From Boswellia sacra (lineage: Eukaryota; Streptophyta; Magnoliopsida; Sapindales; Burseraceae), in the NCBI GenBank assembly GCA_013180625.2, contig SNVD02004761.1, positions 147,681-211,680 on the forward strand: 64,000 nt of DNA, read 5' to 3'. The first letter of the stretch is position 1. Every line of letters begins with the position of its first letter. Shown piece after piece: positions 23,920-36,648 of the stretch. The translations under genes and the position numbers were made by a program. The notes beneath the pieces were generated by a model. It had not been told where the DNA came from. It saw only the letters and a program-made list of their open reading frames with translations, and did no database searches.

Positions 23920-26764
23920 AAAGAATTGTGAATGACAATTTCCAGAATAGAGCATATGGATTAAATTTCATTTGACTGACTTAAACTCCTTATAAAATCA
24001 TGATTTTTGGTGGAATGACTCTTATATATGTCTAGTTCTAGACTGGAATGGTTGGTAGAGATATGATTATTGTAGAATTTTATAAAATTCTTCAAAATTG
24101 CATTATTCAGTTGAGAAGTCTGCAGACAGATTTGCTGTATGAATGAAATTAAGGATTTTGAAGGGGTATATGACCTTATTTTGACTCAATAAAATTCATG
24201 GACCATAATATGTATGTCTATTTGAGTTCCATGAAGTTTGGTGATGATTGGAAATGAATAACCTCTTATTATAATAATCCAACCAATATGTGTGTGTGAT
24301 AGAGTTTAATGAATGGTGTTATTGGCTGGTTGAACTATTGTTAACCTATAAGGGGTTTAATGATTTCTAAATGGACACTGATCAGTGCGTCATGACTATG
24401 ACAATGATTACCAGAGAGGAAGGAGAAGAAGAAGAGGTGAATTTCAACATCTGCGTTTCTTCTCTTGATACATATGATACTGTTGTCAAGAAATATAGGA
24501 AAACAAAATTAAGAAGCGAGGCTAATCAGGTAAGTACCTAGACCCTTCTGAGGACACAACAAATGTTAACTCTTAATGAATGTGTTTAATGATTGTGTTT
24601 GTGAATATATGTGAAATGTGTTGATGGAATGTGGATGGGGCCATGAATACATGGACCTTGATATGGGAAATGATTTTATTAGGGTTTATAGTGATTTATG
24701 AAATGTGTGATTTCGCACACTTTGATGTGTATGTGAGTTACATGTTGGTGTAAATTCTGTGTGTGTGAGATATAGAAATGTGAATGTGTCCTCATATATG
24801 TGAATTTGTTGTGATATGGCTTGAATAACATTGCCAATGAAACGATGTGTGTATATGAAGAATGAAATACATGCCAAACGTTCGAGGATACTATTTCCTC
24901 ATGTGAGATGGCATGACAGATGAATGTCTACGAAACACCATGTGTATTAGAGTGCCATGAACATGTATGAGTGGAAAATGAATGAGATCGGTTATACATG
25001 GAAATAGTTGTGCAACGATATGATTGATCATCGAAGAGTAATGGAATGTGTTGGCATGAATAAAGATGTCATTAGGGTTCTATATATGTAGAAATGATGC
25101 CAATGTGTGGATTATGCACATCCATAAATGTTTATGAGATATATAGGCTTACTGTATTTATGAATGTATATGTGATTAATGAGAAGCCTACGTAGAACAT
25201 CAATTATGATAGTGAACTGCAATATTGTGATGTGTGAAGGCATGCATCACTGTGTGATGTGTTATAAATTTGAAATTACATGCCAAGCCCATGGGAATAT
25301 ATTAAATGTCGAATGTGAAATGTGATACCATTAAATGCTAGCATTATGGTGAATGAATTGTGAAATGTTGTGATTGGGTTAGAAGCTTGACATAGAGCTT
25401 CATTTATGTGATTGAAATATGAAATGTGATATGTGAGTTAAAGCTTAATATAGAGCTTCACTCATGTGACTGAATGTGAAAACTGATATGTGAGTGGCAT
25501 GCCACAACTTAGGATATTTGGCTCTCATTGCTTGAGAAGAGGTCTAGACCATGTGTTTCCCTACATGGGATTCGGTAGCATGGACCCGGTATCGTCCAAA
25601 TTGTCAGACTAGCCTTGAGTTATTTCAAGTATAGGCATCTCTATGTATATGTACTGTTCTGTGTGGCAGAATAGAGTCTAGCAGGACTATGTGGCTGTCA
25701 TCTTCGGGTGATGGCGGATTCGTGCAATGTGAGAAATACTCACTGCGATGATGCCCTACCTACGGATGCTGCCAATGGCTGGCTATATGATATGGGCCCA
25801 TATATGTGATCTGACTATGATATGATAGTCCTACCTTGATTAGAGAGCATCATTCCTATGTATCTGTGACTGTACTGTGGAAGCTTCCGAAATTATGTGA
25901 AATGGATATCATATGAACAATGTAGCTAGCTTGTGGAAACTCATATGTGAATGATTTATGTGTTTATGGGAGCAGATGAGGATATGATAGACTTGTGGAA
26001 AGTTTATTTGTAAATGAGACGTGTATATAAATGGGTGTATGTATGGGTGTATGTGATGAGCTTTGACATGGACAAGCCATGTTTGATTACCCATAGAGAG
26101 GTATTTATGGAATTAGAAATGTGACTGGATGAGAGAGTAATTGGTCTAGGAAATAGGCCAATGATACAAGGTTGGTGTAGGAGCACCACTAAATGGTGCA
26201 GGAGTGCATCTTTAATGGACCTAAAGAGGTGTAGGCAGAGATTGGTATCGTTGCGCCATACCTTTCGTGTTGGAGCGCCACTTGCATCGACTCAAGTAAG
26301 AAAGAATAGAGAGTTGGCGCATGTGTGCCCCTCTCTTGGTGTAGGAGTGTGAAACTGAAATTTGCAACGGATTGGAAATCGAAAGCTTGGCACCGCCGCG
26401 TCGGTTCCCTCAGGCAGAGGCGCGATCCTTGAGCAATGAAATCAATTTTTTGACTTTCTTAGCAAGGCATTGGTGGCTTGTATACCAAGAAATGAACAGT
26501 AATCAGTTATTTATAGAATAAGTATTGAATAGTAGTCATATTCTGAAATGGTTATCGCCATTAATTATTTTATTTTGAGTGTTACGCCTATTTTCATAAT
26601 TCTAGTTGCTTATTGAGTTTCATACTCACTAGTCTATTGTGCACCTCAGGTAATTGATCAGTTAAAAATTATAGGAGGATTTCAGCATAGCAACGACTGT
26701 GTTCTCTTGGCAAGCTCTTATTCGCTACAGTATTACTATATTGGGTGTGGGGTGTGATAGTATG

Positions 26765-27175
26765 ACTCATGTGTGTTAAATATATGCACGGATCTAATTT
26801 GTAAGTGTTATTGAGTCGTGTAAGCGTAAGTGAGTTGAGTGATTGCACGACTGTGTAACAGTTATTTTGGTTATGTCTGACTAAATTAGTTTAGTTACTT
26901 CAGTCATAACTGTGAAGTGCAACATCAAAAGAGTGTGTAAATGACTATGGTTGTGATCAAGGTTGATAAAGTTTGTATAAATTAGGTCAGTAAGTGAGCG
27001 GGTGTCTACTACTGTAAAGAGTCCTAAGTTGAGTGTAAACACATAAAACATAATAGATTGCAACTTTTGTTGCCATGGATATGGGCTTTGTTTTAGGCAA
27101 ACCACGTAAATTTTTCTATTCTGTTTTACTTTATTGTCTTCAGTTAAGTTATTATTAACTATCCATACTATGAAA
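26765..27175 (+). repeat. Sirevirus LTR, 3' half (split by insertion)
   Basis: Resembles the distal half of the 47065-47925 LTR: a GTGAGTTGAGTGATTG-like stretch, TAGGTCAGTAAGTGAGCGGG, CTACTGTAAAGAGTCCTAA and a CCATGGATATGGGC segment near the end. It resumes at target repeat GTATG (26760-26764), completing the LTR begun at 20106. Its right end is approximate. Confidence 0.6.
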
Positions 27176-27649
27176 ACTTATAGAATAAAATAGTAAAAAT
27201 TAATTACATTATTATATAACCTTATATTGTTGTATAGATGAAAGGTTTTTATATGTGAAACAGTTGAGAAAATGAAAAGGTAATGTAAGACTTGAAATTA
27301 ATTAAGTTGTTTAAGAAAAGGGTATAAAAATGACTATATAAAATAAAGGGACCATGACAAATTTTTCAAATTTCAGAAAGGGCCCGAGCCCCACTATGTC
27401 ACTATGTAGTTCTATCATTGAAACAGTTCATTACACTCGTAAAACAAAAAAAAATAAAATTGATCAAAACTATTAATACTGAAAACCTAACATAACCTAT
27501 TTGATTGTATACTTGCAATGGAACATTTTTGGTGGGCATCAAATTCCTAGAGTCTCTAAATATATACAACTACAAAAAGTTATTTTGAATAGTGAATTAA
27601 ATATTTGCATGAATAAATACATATTTATAAGACAAAAGAAGGCTTAATT
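27176..27649. other. AT-rich spacer
   Basis: AT-rich sequence between the split Sirevirus LTR and the end of the WAK-like pseudogene. No coding frame, repeat or RNA gene recognised. Confidence 0.5.
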
Positions 27650-28340
27650 ATCTCAAATCAATCCTCACTTGTCAACTTATCTATTTGTACTTTGGTTAAT
27701 GCTCCTGCAGCCTTCTTTTTTGGTGTTTATATTTCCTCAAACTCTATTCTAAATTCTCCCATTATAGGTCTCTCCTCCTTTTTCAAGTTTAAGCATCTTT
27801 TAGTTATGTTAGCAAATCCCATGATCTCATCTCTCTTTCCCTACTGCTTTACTTGAACATCAAGAATCTCGTTCAAATGCTTCTCCTTCATAAAACAAAT
27901 GGAATATGCCACCAAACTAATATTTTATTTGAAAATGTTGAAAATATTGGTTTTTTTTCCTTTTAAAAGATCTACTAGGACTACTCCAAAGCTATAAACC
28001 ACTTTTATTAGTGAACCTATCTGATTGCAAGTATTTTGGGTCCAACTATCCCAGAGTCTCCACTCCTTATTACTGTTATGCTTACATGAGTTTGTTAATG
28101 GACCTTGAAGTACCAAAATCTGCTACTTTTGCTTTATAATTAGTATTGAAGAGTATATTAATTTGTAAACTTGATATCTCGATCAAAAGGAAAGGAAGAA
28201 CTAGAGTGCAAGTAAAAAATAACTCTAACAACTTTTATGGCAATCCATAAATACATATCCCATGTCAATGAACCTCCTCATTTTGATCATCATGCAAGTA
28301 CTGAAAAAGAGTTCCATTGGGGATAAACTCATAAACTAAC

Positions 28341-28942
28341 TGTTAGTTTTCGCTCACAAATCATAATAGAATTCGGTGTCAAACCTGGAGAACTTGCGCT
28401 CCTGTATGCGCTTCTGTGTAACTCTAGCAGAATTGTTGCGCTCCTATGCAATGTGAGTTACAACGCTGTGTAACGATAGGAAAAGACACTTTGACTTCAA
28501 GCAGAGATCTTAAGCTCCTACTTAAGGCATATTGCACTGCGATGCAAGGTCGATTACTGTTGACGAACTGGATACTATTTAAGGGCTTGACGAACTGGAT
28601 ACTATTTAAGGGCTTTCTTTTTTATTTGAGAAAGGACTTCTAAATATTTTTTTGTGGGGTTTCTAGGGAAACGAAAAGGGCTAATAAAGAGTGATATTCT
28701 TAGTGAGAGAGAGCATTGTAACACCTTGTAATCTATTTTTCTTCATCGTGAAATTCTTTTATAGTCTTCCCAGTGGATGTAGGTTCTCTTTGAACCAAAA
28801 CACTTAAATCTTGGTGTTCTTTCTCTTGTACGTGTTTGACTTGCTTGATTGCTTATTATGTTGCCTTGATATCTCTATTGTGCTTTGTTATTGCTTGATT
28901 CTTTGGTGGAATTGGTTGGCAAAGATTCTTGGTTTCACAACA
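28341..28942 (+). repeat. 5' LTR of the older Copia element
   Basis: Begins TGTTAGTTTTCGCTCACAAATC and ends TTTCACAACA. It contains repeated TTGCGCTCCT/TGCGCTTCTG motifs and a TATA-like CTATTTAA. A 27-bp unit (GACGAACTGGATACTATTTA plus 7 bases) is present twice in tandem near 28563-28615, once in the 3' LTR, which explains part of the length difference. Confidence 0.9.
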
Positions 28943-29016
28943 ATCTCGTATCAGAGCCTTGGTTTTGGCTTGTTTTTGCATACAAGTTGTTCGTGAAAAT
29001 TCCTAAGTGAGGAGCA

Positions 29017-32000
29017 ATGGTTGAAACTATGTTTAAAATAGAGATGTTTGATAGGAAGAGTGACTTTGACCTTTGGAATAAGAAGACGAAAGTGATTCTC
29101 GTGCAACAGAAGTGTGTAAAGGCTCTTAAAGGTAAAACTGAAGGATGATCTATCAAGGGAGCAAAAAGATGAGATCATGGAAACAGCCTTCAGCAATCTC
29201 ATACTCTGCCTGATAGATAATGATCTAAGGCAAATCAATGGAGAGGATATTGCAACAAAGGTTTGGCTAAAAATTGAATCTTTATATATGACTAAATCTT
29301 TGTCTAATAAGATTTATCTTAAAGAGTAACTATTTAGGTTCAAGATGGACCCATCTAAGGCATTGGAAGATAATCTTGATGACTTTAAAAAAGTTGTGAT
29401 TGACCTTACTAATGTTGATGAGAATATTAGTAATGAAAACTAGATAGTTATACTCTTCAATTCTCTACCAAAAAACTTCAAGGAAGTTAAATCGATTATT
29501 AAATATGACAGAGGTAGTCTTGATCTGGATGATGTTCTTGGGGCTCTTTGATCAAGGAAGCTTGAGATTAGGACTAAGAGAAAGACCGAAAATAGTGGAT
29601 AAAGGTTGACAATGAGAGATAGATCAGAGAAGAGATAGCAAAAAGGTAAGGGCAGTCAAGATCAAAGACTAAATTAGAGCAAAGGGTGAGATGCTATCCC
29701 TATAAGAAGGAGGTCACTTCATGTGTGACTGTCTTGATTAGAAGAATAAAAAAGAGAAAGCAGTTGAAGATAGTGATGCAGTTGTGACATAAATATCTGA
29801 CTATGAAGATGCACAAGTTTTTGATAATGTTAGACATAAGATTTGATGGTGAGTGGATTCTTGATTCACGCTGCAGATTCCATATGTGTCCCAAGAAAGA
29901 ATTTTTTTACTTCTTCTCAGTCTGTTGATGGGGGACAAGTTCTGATGAGGAATGATGTAGTTGTGATGTGGTAGGAATCGGTTGTATCAAATTTAGAATG
30001 TTTGATGGGTCTGTCAGAATCTTGACAGAAGTAAGGCATGTTCCTAGGTTAAAACGGAACTTGATTTCCTTGGGTACATTTGATAAAACGGGTTGTGAAT
30101 ACAAGGCGTCATTCGGAATATTACATGTGACAAAGGGAGCATTAGTTGTAATGAAAGCCAAGATTCATAATGGCTTGTATGCGCTACAAAAGGAGGTTTT
30201 AACTGGTGAACTAGCAGTCAGAGAAGCTTTTGATAGGGATAAAACCAAACTTTGGCATCAAAGACTTGGTCATACCAGTAAGAGAGGTGTAAAGGAGTTA
30301 AGTAATCAAGGGTTGTTATGTGGTGATCAAGTGGGTAAGCTTGAGTTTTACGAGCACTGTGTCTTTGAGAGCAATATCGACTACATTTAACAAGTGTTCA
30401 TACTACAAAAGCTACTCTTGATTATGTGCATTGAGATCTTTGGGGTCCAACTAGCAAGTCTTCACATGGTGGTAACAAGTATTTCTTGTCCTTGATTGAT
30501 GACTACTCTAGGAAGGTGTGGATTTACTTATTGAAACATAAGAATGAAGCTTTTGAAAAGTTTAGACTACGGAAAAAACTTGTAGAAACTCAAACTGGTA
30601 AAAGGGTGAAAAGACTTATGACAGATAATAGGTTTGCGTTTTGCAGTCATGAGTTTGAATCTTATTATACAGACCATGGGATTGCGAGGCATAAAACAGT
30701 TAGGTATATCCCCTAACAAAATGGCTTAAAGAGAATGAATAGGACTTTGGTAGAGAAAGTTATGTGCATGTTTTCAAATTCAGGACTAAGAAAAGAGTTA
30801 AAGGTAGAAGCTAAGAGTATTGTAGCTTATTTAGTAAATAGAAGTCCTTCTACAACTATTAATTGTAAAACACCTGAGAAAGTGTGGTGTGGTAGACCAA
30901 CGAGTGATGACAACTTAAAAGTACTTGTCTGCACAGCATATACAAACGTGAATGATGGGAAGTTAAAGCCTTGAGCATTGACTGTATATTCGTAGGCTAC
31001 CCCGAAGGAACAACAAGCTATAGATTATGGTATAAGGCTCAAAGAGATCGAGTATCAAAATCGATTATTAGTAGAGATGTTGTCTTCAATGAAAACAAAA
31101 CTCCGGGATTGACTGCACAGCATGGTGGAGTTTTTGGGTTAGACAAATTTGAAGCAACTGATTCAGTGTTACAGACTGTTGGTTTTGAGGTGGGTGGAGC
31201 CTATAATTGTTGTTTTTCAGTAAGTAATTGAGGATGCACTTGAGGCTAAGCAACAACAACCACAGCTAGATCATAGAATGGTGAGGGACAGAGAAGGAAA
31301 GCAAATCAAAGCTCCAACAAGGTACAGGTGCTCTGACTTTATGGATTATACTTTAAATACAACCGATGTGATTGATGGAAATGAGCCACTTACATACCTT
31401 AAAGCTGTGAATTGTGATGAGTCCATCCGATGGAAAGAGGTAATGACAGATGAGATTAATTCCTTGAATAAAAATAAGACATAGAAGATTGTAGAGATGC
31501 TAAAAAATTAATAATAACTTATTGGTTGTAAATGGATATTCAAATGAAACAAAGTGTTGTCAGGTGAGCAGACTAGATACAAGGCTAAGCTAGTGGCCAA
31601 AGAGTTTACACAGCGTGAGGGAATTGATTATAATGAGATATTCTCTCCAGTGGTGAAACACACATCGATCGAAGTTCTTCTATCTCTTGTGGCATGTTTT
31701 GATCTTGATCTTGAGCAGATAGATGCCAAAACTGAGTTCTTGCATGGTGAGTTAGAAGAGAATATCTATATGAGCCAGCTTAAGAGATTTAAACTTCCAA
31801 GTAAAGAACATTGTGTTTGCTTGTTGAGAAAATCATTGCATGGTTTGAAGCAAAGTCCAAGACAATGGTATCTACGGTTTGATACATTTATAGTGAGTAA
31901 GGATTTCTCAAGGAGTTCCTATGATATTTGTGTTTATTATAGGGGAGCTACATGTCTGGATATGGTCTAATTGCTCTTGGATGTTGATGATATGCTCATA

Positions 32001-32943
32001 GCTAGAAAACATAAAAGCTCAAGACTTGAAGGAGTTGCTGCAAACTAAATTCGATATGAAATACTTAGGGAAGGCTAAAAGGGTATTAGAGATGGACATT
32101 CACAAAGATAGAGACAAAGGTACACTCTTCTTGTCTTAGATAAACTATCTTGAAAAATTCTTGCATCAGTGTAACATGGGTGGCGCAAAGACTGTTACTG
32201 TATCATTGGCCGCGCATTTTAGACTCTCATTTGAACAATGTCTTAAGATGGATGAGGAGAAACTTCAAATGGACAGGATTCCATATGCAAATGCAATAGG
32301 GAGTGTTATATACTTGATAGTGTGCACTTATCTAGATATTGCATAGGCTATGGCAGTTGTTAGTAAATTTATGGCAAATCTAGGTATGGTTCATTGAAAA
32401 ACAATAAAATGGTTGTTGAGATACTTGAGAGGATCAATTAGTAGAAGATTGATGTTTGGTAAAACAGAACAAGAATGAACAATTTTAGAGGGCTTTGATG
32501 ATGCTGATTTTGCAAGGGATCTTGATAAAAGAAGGTTTGAAATGAGCTATGTGTTCACATTTGGGGCAGGATTGTTAGTTGGAAAGCTCAGTTGCATTCC
32601 ATTGTTGCTTTATCAACTACATAGTCTAAATATATAGCTGTTACTAGAGCTATATATAAAGGAAGCTTTATGGTTAAGGGGCTTGGAAGTTGAACTTGGA
32701 GTGTCAGAAAAGTCTATGATTGTGTTTTGTGATAGTCAAAATGCTATATATCTAACGAAGAATCAAATGTATCATGAACGTACTAAGAATATTGATGGGA
32801 GGTTGCATTTTGTTTGTGATGTTGTAGCAAAATGGCTTATAAAAGTGGATAAGATTCCTATGAAAGATAATCTAGCTAATATGGCTATTAAGGTAGTACC
32901 ATTGAGTATGTTCTTGCATTGTCTGGATCTATTTCTAGGATGA
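29017..32943 (+). pseudogene. Decayed Gag-Pol of the older Copia element
   Basis: Starts with ATG at 29017 (MVETMFKIEMFDR). Recognisable parts in order: gag to about 29590; a protease zone near 29850-29890 with the Asp-Ser-Gly motif altered; gag-pre-integrase and the HHCC region (29968-30390, LWHQRLGHTSKRG); integrase core (30486-30974, MSLIDDYSRKVWIY then TDNRFAF); RT (31554-31970, DAKTEFLHGELEENIYM then LHGLKQSPRQWY); an altered catalytic box (DVDDMLIA) near 31980; RNase H in fragments to 32943 (VFCDSQNAIYLTKNQ near 32722). At least a dozen stops or shifts. Same lineage as 4287-8393. Confidence 0.9.
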
Positions 32944-33021
32944 GGTTCCTTGATGAGTTCTACTGAGGGAAGACTGTAGTATGTTGTGGGGATGGAGGAT
33001 TTGAGATCCAAAGTGGAGATA

Positions 33022-33559
33022 TATTAGTTTGGCTCACAAATCCTAGTAGAATTCGGTGTCAGACCTGAAGCACTTGCACTCCTATACAAGGTAGACTATT
33101 CTCCTACGCAACTTTGGAAGAATTGTTGCGCTTCTGCGCAAGGTGATTTGCGCCACTGCGCAATGATAAGAAAAGACACTTCATATCAGGCAAAGACCTT
33201 GCGCTCTTGTGCAAGGCACATTGCACTACAGCCCAAGGTCGATTACTGTTGACGGACTGGACACTATTTAAAGGCTTTCTTTTATTTGAGAGATGACTTC
33301 TAAATATTCTGTTGTAAGGTTTTTAGGGAAATGAAAAAGGCTAAGAAAGAGTTGTAATTTGTTTTCTTCATAATGAAATTCTTCTACAGCCTTCCCAATG
33401 GATGTAGGTTCTCCTTGAGCTGAACCACTTAAATCTTAGTGTTTTTCTCTTGTGTTTTACTTGCTTGATTGCTTATTGTGTTGCCTTGATATCTATTGTG
33501 CTTTGTATTGCTTGATTCTTAGGTGGAATTGGTAGGCAAAGATCCATGGTTTCACAACA
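33022..33559 (+). repeat. 3' LTR of the older Copia element
   Basis: Second LTR copy (TATTAGTTTGGCTCACAAATC to TTTCACAACA), directly after the purine tract. The first base pair is TA where the 5' copy has TG. It lacks the 27-bp duplication and has several other small deletions relative to 28341-28942. Confidence 0.9.
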
Positions 33560-34029
33560 CTAGCAAAGGGACTAGAGTTTCCAAACAACACCCTAATAAC
33601 TTAACCAAATTCTTGTGGTTGATTTGTGAAAGAATAATGACCTCATTAATGAACTCATCAAGTACTTTGGATTTCTTTGTTGCAATGATTCTTCCATCTT
33701 CCAGCGTTCCTTTGTAGACAGTACCTTGGCCTCATTGACCAATTACCCTTTTCAAATTAAAGTGGTCAGTAGCCTTATCCAACTCTTTTAGCTTGATCAG
33801 TTTGCATCTTTCAATGTTTCCATTATATGAATTTAACGATTGTTGTAAAAGTAAACCACCATTCTGTTTGAAGAACTTCTCTTTGAGCTTCATGTTCTTC
33901 CTCTTCATTGTTATGACATATCCTTCGACAAGTAGAAACAAACTTCCAAGGCCTATGCCAATAGCTATGCTTCAATTAATTTACATCATAATATTTTAAC
34001 ATTTCAAAAATAGGGTTTTGCATGTCTTC

Positions 34030-36173
34030 CCAAATGAACTGGTCAAGGGATTTAACAATGCACATTATTAGGCCACCAAAATTTATTACAATAATATTGA
34101 ATGTTAGATTTCCGGAACACAGTAAAAAGGCATGAATACCTGCCATGAGGCAAAGCTAGTAGACTTGGCTGAAAGGCGATACAACCTTAGAGCAAATATT
34201 TGATCCTGAAAATGCTATTTTGTATCTTCATAATTATTCTCTACATCGATACCTACCATGTATTGACTACATTGTTAGTCTGCAATAGATGATAAAAACA
34301 ACTAATTTCAACTTCTCTCTTGCAATCACTAAACCATAGTAGATAGAAGTGCTGGAATTTTTTAAAAAAGAACAAAAAAAAAAAGGAAAAGCTAAAGAGT
34401 TGGATTAGAAGTCATATTAAGAATTAGTTTAGAATCTATGTTTAAGAGTAAGATTATTATTCCTCAAGAGATTAGAAATAGCTAGACTTAGTCATTTAGT
34501 TTGTTTTAGTAATATTAGTTTTCATGGTTTGCATAGAACTAGGAAGAGTCTACTATATAAATCTTTGTAATTTGTTAATTTTAGTAAAGAAGAAATGAGA
34601 GTTAAGGAAGTTTGGGAGTAATATTCTCTTCTTCAAGTATTCATTGTCTTATTGCATTAATTCAGCCGTATAGTTTTTTTGAATTATTTCCTATAAATTA
34701 GGACAGTAAATGTTCAACAAGAAGAGTATAAATTAATATAAAAATTAAAACAAAAACTTTATGCTAGTTTACTTACACTAATTGAACCGAATTAAGTTTT
34801 AATTCTAGTTAAAATAAAAAAGAATGAGCGAAGAGGTTACAACCTTTAAGTTGCTTTTGGTAGGATGCATAGTATAGTATTGAGAGGATAGATTGTTATA
34901 AATTTTTAATTACCCTATGTTTGGTTTCAAATTGTACAAGGGATGGGATGGTTAAAAAAAAAAATGTGTAAGAAGCCCACAGAGTTTCCCAAAATTAACA
35001 TGCAAGCACCCCTATGTTTAGATCGTATAACATCGTGTCAGGTCCTACTTCACTTCCCTTTTCTATAGTGAACTCAAGCATCACACTTGTTATCGAATTT
35101 TGTTTTAGGTAAATTTTTTTTCCATTTTATTCAGTAACAAATCTAACATATCTTCAAAATATAAAACAAATCTCTCTCAATATACAGATGTAGGGTTTGT
35201 TATTACCCCTCTCAACTCCTTTGTTGTTGTGGTTGCAAATATTGCTCTCAATTGATTCTCCTCTACCTTTCTATCGAGATATCTAAGATGATTGTAGAGA
35301 TTTAAGGGCTTTGGGATAGATTAGATAGAGATGGATTTTTTTTTAATCGTAGAACAACTACAGTGACGAAGTTAAGTCATACTAAAATAAACGGCCACTG
35401 AGAATTCACTTTCTAAATGGAAATTGAAAGGATAAGGAGAAAATTAATCAAGTTGAGAGGGTTGACAGAAATGGTAGAAGAAAAGAAGAAAAAGGAAAGG
35501 GGAGAAAAAAGATGAAAAAATAATTAAGAATTGACAGTATAAATTATATTGCTCAAAATTAAGAATCATATTTTTTAAAATTATTATTCATTCCAAGGTC
35601 CTTTTTATTTAAATGTGGTTTGTATTTTTAATTTTATATTATTTCCATTTCAATAATATGTATTTAAAAAATAAATATCATCTTATTTATGTACTTATCA
35701 AAATGATTTTTAGTCTCAATTTGTAAAATTTTTTTTTGGTTTAGATTAGATATATCATTTATAAATTATTTTAATTTAGTATAAAATACTTAATGCAATC
35801 CAATTCGTCTTTTACCTAACACTATTGTTCATTGTTGATTTAATAAAATGACAAACTAAATATAGTATAAAATTTATTCAGTCATATATAATACAATTTA
35901 ATACACTACTAGTCAATGCAATGATAATTATATAATCCAATATGATGCACCAAGCAAAGCGTACTCTAAACAAATAGGTATGTGGAAAATTAGAATTTTA
36001 TAGATATATTGACAAACACATTCAATAATTAGAACTCATATATATGTATGCGTGTGTGGGCGTGTGATAGTTATGCAATTATTTTTAGATAAATAATGAC
36101 ATGCTAATAGTTATATATGCATGCTTAAGAAATTAAAGAGTCGAAGTAACCGGATTGACAAGATAAATTAATT
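34030..36173. other. Intronic or intergenic remains within the WAK pseudogene
   Basis: AT-rich sequence between the kinase and first exons of the pseudogene. An A-rich tract at about 34373-34386 is followed by 34390-34690, which contains a TATA-like ACTATATAAATC and looks like part of a Copia LTR, though I could not fix its ends. The stretch 34855-35955 has weakly matching inverted ends (see the rejected list). A diverged EGF exon may lie near 34140-34260. No intact gene. Confidence 0.4.
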
Positions 36174-36648
36174 TTACTTGACAGATGAAGATCGAGGGCG
36201 ACCTGGTAAAATCGATCGTATCAAACATAAACGTGTCCAACGCCAGTTGTAGATGGTCTTCTTCGAAGATGGCATATGAGGAGCATTCCTCTCCGTCTCC
36301 TCCATCATTTGTGCTCCTAAAGATGCATTACATGTCATTGAGAGACCTGGGAATTTTGGCCGTACATAATTTGATGCCATAGGAACCTTTTTGCTCTTGG
36401 CCAGCTGGTAAGAATTCAAGCAGTTCCAAGTTCGTGCGCTTGATAATTAACTTATCAAAGATGTGATCCGCATCAAACCAGTTGTCAGTATATCTATCGG
36501 CCCTGTTTGCATTTTTGAATGGGGAGTTACCAGTGTCTTCTCCGCATATGGATGTACAATTGAACTTTGGACTCAATTCCGGTGCTTGTGCCAATGCGTT
36601 TGTCGACCATGACAGCAAGATACACTGAAACAGCAATTGAAGAATCAT

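Larger units (their letters stand above)
20603..26759. mobile_element. Long LTR-like element (probable solo LTR) carrying a LINE
   Basis: Starts TGTAACACCC and ends GGGGTGTGATA, short inverted ends like those of long Ty3/gypsy LTRs, and is flanked by the perfect 5-bp direct repeat GTATG (20598-20602 and 26760-26764). Taking out the LINE leaves about 3.7 kb with no coding frame and no second copy of the TGTAACACCC end, so a very long solo LTR fits best. The interior has internal near-repeats, for example two related units of about 58 bp at 25380-25500, and a region of mixed composition near 26160-26440. Which gypsy clade it belongs to cannot be decided from the LTR alone. Confidence 0.65.
28341..33559 (+). 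mobile_element. Older TNT1-like Ty1/copia element inside the WAK pseudogene
   Basis: A full-length but decayed element: 5' LTR 28341-28942, primer-binding region GTATCAGAGCC near 28949, gag-pol remnant 29017-32943, purine tract AAGTGGAGA (33011-33019), 3' LTR 33022-33559. Target repeats are CTAAC (28336-28340) and CTAGC (33560-33564), one mismatch. The LTRs are clearly diverged and differ in length (602 and 538 bp), so it is much older than the element at 3570-9003, to which its proteins are related. Confidence 0.93.
27650..36648 (-). pseudogene. WAK-like receptor kinase pseudogene, split by a Copia element
   Basis: Minus-strand paralogue of the intact gene at 38789-42306. Exon 1 (36648 to about 36174) keeps a signal peptide (MILQLLFQCILLSWS) and parts of the galacturonan-binding domain, but key cysteines and most of the WAK-associated region are deleted and a stop follows LNDM at 36328. 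The kinase exon is in two pieces: 34000-33565 (transmembrane end, [29 protein letters not shown]) and 28335-27650 (from the hinge region to the C-lobe, [12 protein letters not shown] at about 27980). Between them lies the Copia element 28341-33559, with CTAAC and CTAGC as target repeats. Further frameshifts and stops show that it is dead. An EGF exon was not identified with certainty. Confidence 0.88.

Noticed and set aside
23431..23955. A 174-codon minus-strand frame with an internal duplication
   Set aside because: It is antisense to the duplicated LINE 3' end, and the repeated protein segments simply reflect that DNA duplication.
34855..35955. Possible TIR element (left end GGTAGGATGCATAG, right end reverse-complemented TTGGTGCATCATATTGG)
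   Set aside because: The inverted ends match too poorly and no target duplication was found; AT-rich sequence gives such similarity by chance.
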